Assembly (NCBI RefSeq): GCF_020731415.2
Contig: NZ_CP088275.1
Location: 434,001-498,000 of the forward strand
Reading direction: 5' to 3'
Length of the DNA: 64,000 nt
DNA from: Phyllobacterium sp. T1293
GTDB taxonomy: Bacteria; Pseudomonadota; Alphaproteobacteria; Rhizobiales; Rhizobiaceae
Position 1 is the first letter of the stretch, and each line of letters begins with the position of its first letter. Below the pieces are notes generated by a model, which ran no database searches, was not told the DNA's origin, and saw nothing but the letters and a program-made list of their open reading frames with translations. Shown here piece by piece: positions 42,314-51,417 of the stretch. A program made the position numbers and the translations under genes.

Positions 42314-42719
42314 CTTTTGCAATCAAGAGGATTGCCCGTGTTGGAAAAGCCAAAAAATCGAAATTTTAGCTTGCCAACGAACTAAACCGCAGAGGATTCT
42401 GACAGGCGTTCAAATGCGCACGCTTTATTCTATCGAATTTCCGGTTCGCATTGCGTCAAAAAACAATCTGCCCGACGCGTACTAAACGATTGCCAGCCCA
42501 ACAATTGAACATTTCATGATGATATTTTGGGCAGTTGCGAAAATCCTGTGCAGATGCAAGGCTGGTGACAAGCGTGCCATATGACTCAAATACAGCTTGG
42601 CAAACGAACTCGTCATACTTGCTTACCGTCGGAATCTCTCAAACGCCGCAGTCGTACTTCTATTGGCAAATCGCACTGCCGTATAATTCTCAGATATGTG
42701 GTTTTGTGGCTTCTGCTAA

Positions 42720-43124
42720 AATATTTACCGCTGGCCGTTCTATCTTGTCGCCTGCTTCAATGATCCCATGCCGGGCAATTTCATGGTCGATAACGCCAAG
42801 ACGATCATGCTCATTGATTACGAATACGCGTCGAACAACGATCGATGCTACGATCTAGGTATCTGGTGCGGCGAGATGTTTTTCTCCAGCACCATAGAGA
42901 ACGAGGTGATCGAGGAGTATTTCGGCCATTTCGATCCGCAAATGTATGCCCGGCTCTATGTCCACAAAGCGCTCGCCGATATTAAATGGTCCACATGGGC
43001 CATGGTCCAAAGGGAGGTGTCCGCCCTTGACTTTGATTTCCATAAATATGGCGCGTGGAAACACATGCGTGCCCGCAGCTATATGCGTGATCCCCGTTGG
43101 AAAGATTATCTGAAAATTGTCTGA
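42720..43124 (+). pseudogene. C-terminal remnant of a choline/ethanolamine-kinase-like gene
   Basis: From 42720 the frame reads into FNDPMPGNFMVDN, the catalytic HxDxxxxN-like loop of choline kinases and LPS phosphotransferases (with Phe where His is expected), then LIDYEYASNNDRCYDLGIWCGEMF, the metal-binding DYE segment. It continues to a normal C-terminus at 43124. The whole N-lobe is missing, and a stop codon lies directly upstream in frame (42717). A protein of 118 aa could start at the ATG 42768, but it would lack ATP-binding residues. I read it as a truncated, probably dead gene. Confidence 0.75.
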
Positions 43125-43140
43125 CGGCGCTGGCTAAAAG

Positions 43141-43175
43141 AAAACCGGCAGCCCTCATGGAGGCCGCCGGTTTTT
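43141..43175 (+). terminator. Terminator after the choline-kinase remnant
   Basis: Stem AAAACCGGC-A-GCC / GGC-C-GCCGGTTTT with a 7-nt loop and a T5 tail; it may work in both directions and also serve the leftward gene at 43205-43459. Confidence 0.85.
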
Positions 43176-43204
43176 CAAAACAGCAATCGAACAGTTGACG
43201 AACC

Positions 43205-43459
43205 CTAGACTGCACTTCCGCAACAAGCCGATGCCATGCGGTTGCCTATGGCAGCCAGACTTTTGGTCACTGCGGGCCCATCGACTGTAAAGGGTCGTTG
43301 CCAATTGGTGGAAGCGGTGGCTTCAAAATTTTTGCGTGCCACAGACTTCATAAGGAGTTCGAGCTCGCTGCGGGTCACATGATCAGCGCTCATGACAGCG
43401 TTAATCAGGGGATCTGACAGGGCTTCAGCAAGGGTAAGATCGGCATATGTCTGTGGCAT
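43205..43459 (-). CDS. Conserved small hypothetical protein, 84 aa
   Basis: I do not recognise a named family. It is helical: the segment LTLAEALSDPLINAVMSADHVTRSELELLMKSVARKNF suggests a helix pair, followed by a short C-terminal part with vicinal cysteines (SACCGSAV). It is rich in Ala and Ser and has no signal peptide. AAGGAG lies upstream of the ATG. Such proteins are common and uncharacterised in rhizobia. It is divergent from the TetR gene. Confidence 0.65.
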   Translation of the reverse strand: MPQTYADLTLAEALSDPLINAVMSADHVTRSELELLMKSVARKNFEATASTNWQRPFTVDGPAVTKSLAAIGNRMASACCGSAV

Positions 43460-43581
43460 GATGCACTCCTTCTCAGCGGCGTCGTTGCCGCGTTTTCAAA
43501 TAGAAACTTCAATCCGTACTTTTCTGTGGCGGCAGCCCGGATACCAATTTCAAATAAAATTGACACACGAACCAAATGCGT

Positions 43582-43622
43582 GTTACCGGTAAGTAACAAG
43601 CCAATAGTTACTGAACGGTAAC
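43582..43622. promoter_or_regulatory. Tandem operator of the TetR gene
   Basis: Two copies of GTTAC-N6-GTAAC, at 43582-43597 and 43607-43622, exactly 25 bp apart centre to centre, ending 4 bp before the first possible start codon of the TetR gene. The perfect match of both half-sites in both copies points to an autoregulatory operator, possibly also for the divergent small gene. Confidence 0.8.
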
Positions 43623-43626
43623 ATCC

Positions 43627-44259
43627 ATGTCAAGCGCACCAACGCAAGAAATATCAAAGCCTCACGAGACTGTTATATCGGTGGAATCCGAAGGCAGTCG
43701 CATGCCGCCGCGCGCGCGTATCATGGCCAGCGCCATTGATTTGTTTCGCCAGCAAGGCATCAAGGGTGTTGGTGTTGACGCGATTGCGGAGGCCGCTGAT
43801 TCCAACAAGATGACGCTTTATCGCCATTTCGGATCAAAGGATGATCTGATCTGCGAATGCCTCAAACAGGTGTCCGAGCGCCGGGAACAAATTTGGCGTG
43901 ATCTGGAAGCAACCTTCCCTGACAATCCACTTGCCCAGATACGCGGCTGGATTGAAGAAGCTGCGGAATGCATATTCAATGACCGGCGCGGTTGCGATCT
44001 CGCAAATGCCGCTGTTGAATTGAAAGAAGCCAATCACCCGGCTTTCAAGGTGATCGTGGATGCCAAAAAAGCGCATATGGACCGCCTGACCGATCTTTGC
44101 CGACAGGCTGGAGTGAAACAGGCGGAGCAATTGGCCGATGCACTGATGCTACTCGTCGAGGGTGCGCGGGTATGCAGCCAAAGCGCTGGCGCAGAAGGCC
44201 CTCAACAACAACTGAAACGCGCCTGCGACGCGATGATTGCCGCCTACTCCTCGGATTAG
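43627..44259 (+). CDS. TetR-family transcriptional regulator
   Basis: A 210-aa repressor. The N-terminal HTH (about 28-72; MASAIDLFRQQGIKGVGVDAIAEAADSNKMTLYRHFGSKDDL) is typical, with an all-helical ligand domain after it. The ATG at 43627 follows the operator by only 4 bp and has no ribosome-binding site. The ATG at 43702 has GAAGG 8 bp upstream and starts directly before the HTH, so the real protein may be 25 residues shorter. The target beyond itself is unknown; the divergent gene at 43205 is one candidate. Confidence 0.9.
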   Translation: MSSAPTQEISKPHETVISVESEGSRMPPRARIMASAIDLFRQQGIKGVGVDAIAEAADSNKMTLYRHFGSKDDLICECLKQVSERREQIWRDLEATFPDNPLAQIRGWIEEAAECIFNDRRGCDLANAAVELKEANHPAFKVIVDAKKAHMDRLTDLCRQAGVKQAEQLADALMLLVEGARVCSQSAGAEGPQQQLKRACDAMIAAYSSD

Positions 44260-44552
44260 CTTACGCCCATATCATTGGTGCCCGATCCAATTGTTTATCT
44301 TGAAAGAGAATACAACCTACTGGATTAAGCCAAACAACCAGCAGCCCGACATTCATCGTGGTGATCAACAATCAACGGATACCTTCTTACTATCACGAAA
44401 AGCCCTTCCCGGACTCACGCACTTGTTATCGGTGTCTTCAGCCAAAGCATGTAGATTGCGCAATCAGGAGAGGGCTCCCCGACACCCCGCCAAAAGAGCT
44501 GCCCGTAAAGGGTGTATTTGTCCTGGTAAAACCCAGACGGAGAGTCAATCGC

Positions 44553-45515
44553 ATGGGAATCGCATTTATGAACGACGGCGTGCCGGAAACTCTTCCCTGC
44601 ATCAGTCATGAAACGCGTTCAAAGTGGCTACTACAAAGAGTCGCTATCCTGAGACGAAATCCCAATTTCGGGACCGCTGCCACTGACTACGCAAACGGTG
44701 CCGTCAGGATTTTCGAAGGTCGATATATGGCCAACAAAGTCATGGCCAATGTTGCTCGTCAGGTGATCTGCATGTCCATTCTGGCGTTGCATTTTACACG
44801 CAGCAATGGAAATCACGGCGCAACAATATCCAGCATTCAGAACATAACGTCGGGTTTAAAGCTATGCAGCAAAAACACCACTGCTGCTACGATCGACCTT
44901 TTAGAAAACATAGGACTTATTACCCGTGTGCTGGACGAAAGTGATCACAGGAATCACCTGATCCAACCCACCAACAAGATGATATTCGGCATCAGAAGAA
45001 TTACCGGCATAGCCCTCAGCGCAGCGGACAAACTGTTCCCCTCACGGCATTACAAACAGCTGATTGAAGGGTCGGATGATTTTGTGGAACGCTATTTCGC
45101 GTCCAGCCTGCACTCGCTACTAAATATCAGCACAATGATCTCCAAACTGCACAGTTCGAAACTGTTCGCGATCAGCGACGGGGGCGGCATCCTGCTTTGC
45201 AAACTTATGTCAATGAAGGGACAGCCATCAACAGTTACTGAAAATACTGTCTGCTTTCCCTATGATGATATCGGTCATCTCTACGGTGTTTCCCGCACAC
45301 ACATTCGCCGTTTAATGAAGCGAGCGGAGGCAGAAGGCCTTGTGCGCCTGCTGGAAGATGGAGGCCGACGGATAGATATCTTGCCTCCACTCAATGATGT
45401 TTTTGAGAATATGGTTGCCGCGCATATCGCTCGCGCCCAGTTCGATATTCACCTTGCCAACAAAGATTACGATCTGTTGCCCATAGATCGAACGCCTGAC
45501 TATTACGCCGTCTGA
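44553..45515 (+). CDS. Putative winged-helix regulator, 320 aa
   Basis: The C-terminal part contains a winged helix-turn-helix: DDIGHLYGVSRTHIRRLMKRAEAEGLVRLLEDGGRRIDILPPL (about 240-290). A second, less clear HTH-like stretch lies near residues 85-145 (ISSIQNITSGLKLCSKNTTAATIDLLENIGLITRVLDESD), so the protein may carry two MarR/Crp-like wings. I do not know a named family. The frame is open from 44358, but the ATG at 44553 has GGAGAG about 8 bp upstream. The 293-bp gap before it shows nothing I can name. It ends at a terminator. Confidence 0.7.
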   Translation: MGIAFMNDGVPETLPCISHETRSKWLLQRVAILRRNPNFGTAATDYANGAVRIFEGRYMANKVMANVARQVICMSILALHFTRSNGNHGATISSIQNITSGLKLCSKNTTAATIDLLENIGLITRVLDESDHRNHLIQPTNKMIFGIRRITGIALSAADKLFPSRHYKQLIEGSDDFVERYFASSLHSLLNISTMISKLHSSKLFAISDGGGILLCKLMSMKGQPSTVTENTVCFPYDDIGHLYGVSRTHIRRLMKRAEAEGLVRLLEDGGRRIDILPPLNDVFENMVAAHIARAQFDIHLANKDYDLLPIDRTPDYYAV

Positions 45516-45548
45516 AAAGCAAGAATTCCGCGTTAACAGGCCCAAATA

Positions 45549-45580
45549 AAATGGCCCTGCCTTTAAAAGCAGGGCCTTTT
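45549..45580. terminator. Terminator after the winged-helix gene
   Basis: Perfect 8-bp stem GGCCCTGC / GCAGGGCC with an 8-nt loop, flanked by AAAA on the left and TTTT on the right, so it could act on both strands. Confidence 0.85.
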
Positions 45581-45687
45581 GAGCATTGACTGGAGATCAA
45601 CTGAACTCAATTGCCTTCTTGTTGAAGCGCAGTCCTTCTACGTCAACGAGAATATGCATCGTTACGTTGCATCCGATTTTCAAGGCA

Positions 45688-45721
45688 GTCAAAGGACATA
45701 ACTGGTCGCATTTTGCTACCA
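45688..45721 (+). repeat. 34-bp inverted repeat, left copy
   Basis: GTCAAAGGACATAACTGG, then nine variable bases, then GCTACCA. The reverse complement recurs at 45960-45993. Both copies lie in the 495-bp gene-free region (45582-46076) before the porin gene. The conserved ends with a variable core look like a dispersed repeat family or a pair of protein-binding sites. Confidence 0.65.
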
Positions 45722-45959
45722 TTTTAAGATCCGTTTTTCTGCTGGCGAGCCATTTCACAAAGATGTTTACGCGAAAAACTGATCCAGCCGACAAATCCTC
45801 GCCGGTGAGCCCTCATGGGGTTTATGTCCTCAGAAACATTGATTTTCGCACGAAAACAGTAAGTCGGCTGGGCACTTTGTTGGGCTAATGACGTCTCCCG
45901 GGCCGTCAGTCTTGGCGTTTTAAACCCGATAGATTGTAGCAAAAAGGCAACATTAGCAT

Positions 45960-45993
45960 TGGTAGCATGATACCACCAGTTATGTCCTTTGAC
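45960..45993 (-). repeat. 34-bp inverted repeat, right copy
   Basis: Reverse complement of the left copy: 18 identical bases, nine variable, seven identical. This copy also contains the inner dyad TGGTA-N6-TACCA. It lies 83 bp before the porin start, so it could form part of a long cruciform with the left copy (238-bp loop) or affect the porin promoter. I see no supportable gene in the surrounding gap. Confidence 0.65.
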
Positions 45994-46076
45994 GAAAAGG
46001 GTGCCAAAGTAAGACATAAGTGCGGCACTGCGTCTTTGGCTTGCCTCTAACAATTTATCCTTAACTGGAGATCGAC

Positions 46077-47177
46077 ATGAATATCAAAAGTCTTCTTCTC
46101 GGCACCGCCGCTGCGCTTGTTGTGGTGTCGGGCGCGCGCGCTGCAGATGCAGTCGTCGTGGCCGAACCGGAAGCCGTGGAATATGTGCGCGTCTGCGACG
46201 CGTATGGCGCTGGCTTCTTCTATATTCCCGGCACAGAAACATGCCTGAAAATCGGCGGCTATATGCGTTATGATGCCGGCGGTGGTGACGACCCCTATTT
46301 GGGTGGTCATATGGGCGGCAAAAATGATACGTGGTACAAGCGTGCCCGCGCTGAAGTCCGTTTTGATGCACGTACGGAAACCGAACTCGGCACACTCCGC
46401 TCCTATATCCAGACACGTTTCCAATACACTGACGGCAATCAGGACGGCGCGTCCATCCCACAGGCTTTCATCGAACTGGGCGGCTTCCGCATCGGTGTTG
46501 CCGATGAAATCTTCGGTTCATGGGTTGGTTATGCTGGTAACATCATCAACGACGACGTGATCCAGTACAACAGCTTTGCCAGCAACCAGGTGAGCTATAC
46601 GTATACCGCTGGAAACGGCTTCTCTGCTATTATCGCCGCTGAACAGGGTGAAGCTGAGAATTTGAATGGTCAGAGTTACGATTACCGTATTGATGACTAC
46701 ATGCCTCATGCCCTTATCGGTGCCAAGTTTGAACAGGGTTGGGGATCGATCTCCGGTATCGCTGGTTATGACTCGGCTGTCGAAGAATGGGGCTTCAAAG
46801 CTCGTTTGGACGTCAAGTTTACTGACACAGTGTCCGCCTGGGTCATGGGTGCCTATCAGACCAACTATGACGACAAATCATTCAACACCAATCTGAATCG
46901 CAATTGGTTCGGTACGTGGGAAGGTGATTATGCTATCTGGGGTGGTTTGGCTGCCAAGGTATCCGACAAGGCAACTGTCAACGCTCAGGTTGCCTACGAA
47001 GAACAGGGCACGATTGCTGCTGCTTTGAACGTGGCCTACGAACTGGTTCCCGGCTTCACGATTACACCGGAAATCAACTACACCAAGTTTGACGGTGCGC
47101 GTAAGGACTACTCAGAAGCCCATGGCGGCAGCGACGATGCCTTTGGTGGCATTATCCGCTTCCAGCGCAACTTCTAA
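46077..47177 (+). CDS. Omp2-family porin
   Basis: Trimeric outer-membrane porin of the Brucella Omp2a/Omp2b family, 366 aa. Signal peptide 1-22 (cleavage after GARA before ADAVVV), then the family's [17 protein letters not shown] and [20 protein letters not shown], a series of amphipathic strands, the loop-3-region segment INDDVIQYNSFASNQVSYTY, and a C-terminal phenylalanine (GGIIRFQRNF). GGAG lies 9 bp before the ATG. Monocistronic, with a strong terminator. The second porin gene begins 16 kb to the right on the same strand; in Brucella the two omp2 genes lie about 1 kb apart and face each other. Confidence 0.95.
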   Translation: MNIKSLLLGTAAALVVVSGARAADAVVVAEPEAVEYVRVCDAYGAGFFYIPGTETCLKIGGYMRYDAGGGDDPYLGGHMGGKNDTWYKRARAEVRFDARTETELGTLRSYIQTRFQYTDGNQDGASIPQAFIELGGFRIGVADEIFGSWVGYAGNIINDDVIQYNSFASNQVSYTYTAGNGFSAIIAAEQGEAENLNGQSYDYRIDDYMPHALIGAKFEQGWGSISGIAGYDSAVEEWGFKARLDVKFTDTVSAWVMGAYQTNYDDKSFNTNLNRNWFGTWEGDYAIWGGLAAKVSDKATVNAQVAYEEQGTIAAALNVAYELVPGFTITPEINYTKFDGARKDYSEAHGGSDDAFGGIIRFQRNF

Positions 47178-47191
47178 GTATCGCCAACAGG

Positions 47192-47223
47192 AAATCCGGG
47201 ATCTTTCGATCCCGGATTTTTAT
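47192..47223. terminator. Bidirectional terminator between porin and CoA-transferase genes
   Basis: Twelve-base-pair stem AAATCCGGGATC / GATCCCGGATTT with a TTTC loop and a TTTTTATT tail. It lies between two convergent genes. Confidence 0.92.
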
Positions 47224-48278
47224 TATCTGGCAGGATTGAGAACCGAGAACCGCGGCGCAGGTGCCGTCTCGATCAGTCCCGAGGACGTCTCCCTATAGAT
47301 GCCCCGCGCCCTGTTGTGTGCATGGTTTACCGCTTCAGCAATGTTCAGAACCGGTGCAAAGCAGGCATCGCTTCCTTCCAGAATTTCACACCAGTGATCA
47401 CGTGGACGACTGGCAAATAGTTTAGCGAAACGCACCTTCAGAGCAGGCCATTGCGTGCGGTCATATTGCGAAGCTGGATCGACATCTGTAAGTTCGAGTT
47501 TGGCAAGCAATATCGCATAAAACTGCGTTTCAAGTGCCCCGACGGTAATAAAACGCCCGTCAGCACAGATATAGCTGTCGTAAAACGGTGAGTCATGAAA
47601 CGGGCTTGGCTCAGTCCCGTCAATCTGCCCGCTTGCACGCGCGAGTTGCACGATTGTTCCAAGCATCGCCACCACATCGACAATTGCCGCATCCACCACT
47701 CTTCCCTGACCTGATATTCTGGCATCCAGCACAGCGCTGACGATACCGAAACACAGACCAAGAGAACCAGCGGCATCACCCATCACGGTTGGCGCCGCTA
47801 TGGGCGCTTCTCCCGAACGCGCAGAGAGAGAAAGTAGCCCCGTCAAAGCGAGATAGTTCAGATCATGACCGGCACTTTGCGCCAGAGGACCTGTCTGGCC
47901 CCAACCGGTCATCCGGCCGTAAACCAGCCGCGGATTGCGGGCAGCACATTCGTCCGGTCCAATGCCAAGGCGTTCCATGACGCCGGGCCTGTTGGCTTCG
48001 ATCAATGCATCGGCAGCGGCGACCAGCTCAAGCGCCTGCTCGACACCGGCAGCTGTTTTAAGGTCGAGAGCAACAATCCGTTTGTTTTGGCGAAGGGGAT
48101 TGTTCCCCGCATCACCTCCGAATTCCTGCATGATTTTTAGTGGTGTCGGACGCGTAATCACTGTCACCTGCGCCCCAAGATTGGCAAGCATGAGCCCGGC
48201 AAGCGGCCCGGGGCCAATTCCCTCAAACTCGACAACCCGAAGTGTGTGAAGGGGATTTCCCGGTGCCTGTTCGCTCAT
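47223..48278 (-). CDS. CoA-transferase family III / alpha-methylacyl-CoA racemase-like protein
   Basis: A 351-aa enzyme. The N-terminal LRVVEFEGIGPGPLAGLMLANLGAQV, RQNKRIVALDLKTAAG, EANRPGVMERLGIGPDE and YGRMTGWGQTGPLAQSAGHDLNYLALTG are hallmarks of the CaiB-BaiF fold and closest in form to AMACR, including the His-Asp pair (GHDLNY) used for racemisation. The ATG at 48278 is chosen, since the frame upstream lacks conserved sequence. It lies 50 bp after the RND pump gene on the same strand; a functional link is not evident. It probably inverts the 2-methyl centre of branched acyl-CoAs. Confidence 0.93.
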   Translation of the reverse strand: MSEQAPGNPLHTLRVVEFEGIGPGPLAGLMLANLGAQVTVITRPTPLKIMQEFGGDAGNNPLRQNKRIVALDLKTAAGVEQALELVAAADALIEANRPGVMERLGIGPDECAARNPRLVYGRMTGWGQTGPLAQSAGHDLNYLALTGLLSLSARSGEAPIAAPTVMGDAAGSLGLCFGIVSAVLDARISGQGRVVDAAIVDVVAMLGTIVQLARASGQIDGTEPSPFHDSPFYDSYICADGRFITVGALETQFYAILLAKLELTDVDPASQYDRTQWPALKVRFAKLFASRPRDHWCEILEGSDACFAPVLNIAEAVNHAHNRARGIYRETSSGLIETAPAPRFSVLNPAR

Positions 48279-48327
48279 GACATTCCTGTTGTCTGATGGG
48301 AGCACCCGGCTCCCATCTTATCATCCA

Positions 48328-51300
48328 TCACGCGTTAACACCCGCTGGTTCCTGACGCTCCTCGGGCGGCGCATTATGACCGGGAGCCTTAATACGGAAC
48401 CAGGCAATATAGAGCGCTGGCAAAAAGAGCAGTGTCAGTACTGTTCCAACAATAATTCCCCCCATCATGGCATAGGCCATCGGTCCCCAGAAAATCTCGC
48501 GGGCAATCGGGATCAGCGCAAGACTTGCAGCCGCAGCCGTTAGCATGATGGGACGCATTCGATGCTCCGTCGCTTCGACGACAGCACTCCATGGGTCTTT
48601 GCCCTCACTTCGCAGGTCCTCGATCTGGACGACGAGGATGACCGAGTTTCGGATCAGAATACCAATCAAAGCCAGCACGCCGAGCAATGCGACAAAGCCA
48701 AGCGGTGAATTGCTGGAAAGCAGAGCGGCAACAACACCGATGATTGCCAGAGGCGCGACCGCAAACACCAGGAACAGCCGCTGGAAGCTTTGCAACTGGA
48801 TCATCAGCAGCGTCACCATGGCGAACAGCATCAAAGGTGCGACGGCAGCGATTGGAGCCTGGGCCTTGCCGCTTTCTTCAACGGCACCGCCCACGACAAT
48901 CCCATAACCGGGTGGCAGTTTTTCCGTGAACTCCGCCACTTTCGGGGCAAGCTGTGAGACAACCGTCGCTGGCTGCAGATCACCCAAAACACCGGCTTTG
49001 AGTGTGATGGTGGGTTGGCGCGCACGGCGCCAGACGACGGACTGCTCAAGTTCATAGCGGAAATTTGCCACAGCGGCTGCCGGTACGGACTGACCATTGG
49101 CGGTTGTCAGCTGGATATTGCGCAGCTGATCGATTGATCCACGCTCATCAGCACGGGCACGCACGATCACATCGATAAGATAGATGGAATCCCTGACCTG
49201 CGTGATTGTGGAGCCACCGACGACCGCATTGAGCGACGAGGCGATCGATTCCGAGGTGATTCCCAGTTGCCGTGCCTTATCCTGCAGCACGTCCACCTTG
49301 ATGACGCGTGATGGTTCGTTCCAGTCAAATGTAATGTCGCCGATGGATGGATTGCCTGCAATCAGATTGGCCATTTCATGGGAATAATCGCGGACCTTCT
49401 GAACATCGGGCCCACTGACACGATACTGAACCGGACGTCCGACCGGCGGTCCGATATCAAGCAGATGCACAAAGGCATCGGTGCTTGGAAACTCGTTTTT
49501 CAGCCACGCTTGTAGTTTCGTTCGCAGCCGGTCACGCGCTTCGAGACTCTTTGTTACGATAACGGTCTGCCCGAAGAAGGGATTTGATGGCTGCACGTCG
49601 AACGACAAAAGGAAGCGGATTGCGCCCTGCCCGACATAAGAACTCCAATGATCGATATCGGCGTTCCCGGCGAGTTGCTCTGCCTCAAACTTGTCCATCT
49701 GTGCCTTGGTTTCAAGAATCGAGGCGTTCTGCGGCAGGTTCCAGTCGACAATCAGCTCGTGACGGTCAGAATTGGGGAAGAACTGTTGTTGCACATGGCC
49801 CATACCGTAGACCGACAGGGCAAAAATGCCCACCGTAACGGCGATTGTCACCCAGCGAAACCGCATGCAAGTCAAAAGGATGCGTTGAAACAGCGTGGCA
49901 AACCGGCTGGGATTCTCGTGCTTGTTCTTCATTGTCTTTGGCAGCAAAGTCACACCAAGCAGCGGCGTGAAAACCACGGCCACGATCCACGAGACAACCA
50001 GAGATACGGCAATCACCACGAACAGCGTATAGGTGAATTCGCCCGCCGCACTGCTATTCAGACCAACGGGAATGAAGCCCGATACTGTCACCAACGTGCC
50101 TGTCAGCATCGGAAAAGCCGTGTGGGTATAAACATAGGTCGCGGCTTTTCGTAAATCATCTCCCGACTCTAGCCGTGCCACCATCATCTCGACCGCGATC
50201 ATGGCGTCATCCACAAGCAGCCCAAGCGCGATAATCAAAGCACCAAGCGAGATACGCTGCAGCGAAATGCCCATATACTCCATCACCATGAAGGTGATCG
50301 CCAGAACAAGCGGTATGGCCAGCGCAACGACAAAGCCGGCGCGCATTCCCAGACTGACAAAGCTGACCGCCAACACGATGGCAACGGCCTCGAACAATGC
50401 GCGAGTGAAACCGGAAACCGCTTCTTCGACGATCTGCGGCTGATCTGAAACCAGATTAACACCGACGCCAACGGGCAAATCCGCTGTGATCTGCTGCATC
50501 TGCGCTTTAAGATGTTCGCCAAATTTAAGCAGATTGCCGTTCGGCTTCATACCGATGGCAAGCCCGATCGCTTCCTTGCCATTCACACGGAACAGACTGG
50601 TCGGCGGGTCCGCATAGCCGCGGGTAACCCGCGCCACATCGCTCAAACGGAAAAACCGGTCATTGACGCGCAGATTGATGGCCTGAAGGCTTTTTTCCGA
50701 TACGAACTGGCCGTTCACCCGGATCATTACCCGTTCGGGTCCAGTCTCGATAACGCCCGATGGGGTAATCGCATTCTGGGCTTGCAAGGTGCTGATAATG
50801 GCCTGTTGATCCAGCCCCAGAGCTGCCACCTGTTTGGGGGAAAACTCCAGATAGATGGCTTCGTCCTGCGCCCCGACAAGCTCGACCTTGCCAACATCGG
50901 GGACAGTCAGGATTTTCCGCCTGACGTCTTCAACGTAATCACGCAATTGCCGCTGGCTTAGTCCATCTGAGGTGAAGCCGTAAACATTGCCATAGACATC
51001 GCCAAACTGATCATTGAAGAACGGTCCGACCACACCTTGCGGAAATTGCGGGGAAATATCGCGGATCATATTGCGGACGCGAATCCAGGTTTGCGTGACC
51101 GCGTCCCCGCGTACCGTGTCCTTGAGATTAAGGAAAATCGTTGTCGAGCCCGGCGAACTGACACTGCGGGTATAATCCAGCGTGTCCAGTTCCTCGAGCT
51201 TCTTTTCAATCCGCTCGGTGACCTGCGTTGTCGTGTCCTCAACGGAGGCTCCCGGCCATTGCGCCGAGATCACCATGGTCTTGATGGTGAAGTTCGGATC

Positions 51301-51417
51301 TTCCTCGCGGCCAAGATTGAGGTAGGAGAAAATCCCCGCAATCGTAAAAACGATCATGAAATACCAGACGAGAGACCGGTGATCGAGCGCCCATTCTGAA
51401 AGATTGAACTTTTTCAT
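48328..51417 (-). CDS. RND-family efflux pump
   Basis: A 1029-aa inner-membrane proton antiporter of the AcrB/HAE group. Features are the N-terminal helix near residues 15-30, the long periplasmic domain, the TM4 aspartate pair in LGLLVDDAMIAVEMM, the duplicated second half with GVLALIGILIRNSVILVVQIED, and HRMRPIMLTAAAASLALIPIA near the C-terminus. It starts in a 4-bp overlap with the second adaptor gene. With two adaptors encoded upstream it resembles the TriABC arrangement. No outer-membrane channel gene is adjacent. The TetR gene across the promoter probably represses it. Confidence 0.95.
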   Translation of the reverse strand: MKKFNLSEWALDHRSLVWYFMIVFTIAGIFSYLNLGREEDPNFTIKTMVISAQWPGASVEDTTTQVTERIEKKLEELDTLDYTRSVSSPGSTTIFLNLKDTVRGDAVTQTWIRVRNMIRDISPQFPQGVVGPFFNDQFGDVYGNVYGFTSDGLSQRQLRDYVEDVRRKILTVPDVGKVELVGAQDEAIYLEFSPKQVAALGLDQQAIISTLQAQNAITPSGVIETGPERVMIRVNGQFVSEKSLQAINLRVNDRFFRLSDVARVTRGYADPPTSLFRVNGKEAIGLAIGMKPNGNLLKFGEHLKAQMQQITADLPVGVGVNLVSDQPQIVEEAVSGFTRALFEAVAIVLAVSFVSLGMRAGFVVALAIPLVLAITFMVMEYMGISLQRISLGALIIALGLLVDDAMIAVEMMVARLESGDDLRKAATYVYTHTAFPMLTGTLVTVSGFIPVGLNSSAAGEFTYTLFVVIAVSLVVSWIVAVVFTPLLGVTLLPKTMKNKHENPSRFATLFQRILLTCMRFRWVTIAVTVGIFALSVYGMGHVQQQFFPNSDRHELIVDWNLPQNASILETKAQMDKFEAEQLAGNADIDHWSSYVGQGAIRFLLSFDVQPSNPFFGQTVIVTKSLEARDRLRTKLQAWLKNEFPSTDAFVHLLDIGPPVGRPVQYRVSGPDVQKVRDYSHEMANLIAGNPSIGDITFDWNEPSRVIKVDVLQDKARQLGITSESIASSLNAVVGGSTITQVRDSIYLIDVIVRARADERGSIDQLRNIQLTTANGQSVPAAAVANFRYELEQSVVWRRARQPTITLKAGVLGDLQPATVVSQLAPKVAEFTEKLPPGYGIVVGGAVEESGKAQAPIAAVAPLMLFAMVTLLMIQLQSFQRLFLVFAVAPLAIIGVVAALLSSNSPLGFVALLGVLALIGILIRNSVILVVQIEDLRSEGKDPWSAVVEATEHRMRPIMLTAAAASLALIPIAREIFWGPMAYAMMGGIIVGTVLTLLFLPALYIAWFRIKAPGHNAPPEERQEPAGVNA

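Noticed and set aside
44358..44552. N-terminal extension of the winged-helix gene with a CxxC-like stretch
   Set aside because: The ATG at 44553 has a good ribosome-binding site. The upstream 65 codons lack one and show no conserved domain, though I cannot exclude them.
45688..45993. Integron-type recombination sites (attC)
   Set aside because: The arms lack the attC core sites and the spacing is wrong. No integrase gene is in the window.
45586..46053. Open frames on both strands within the porin upstream region (about 100 codons each)
   Set aside because: The plus and minus translations look alike only because the 34-bp inverted repeats encode VKGHNW-type peptides on opposite strands. No ribosome-binding sites, so I treat this as a repeat effect and not as genes.
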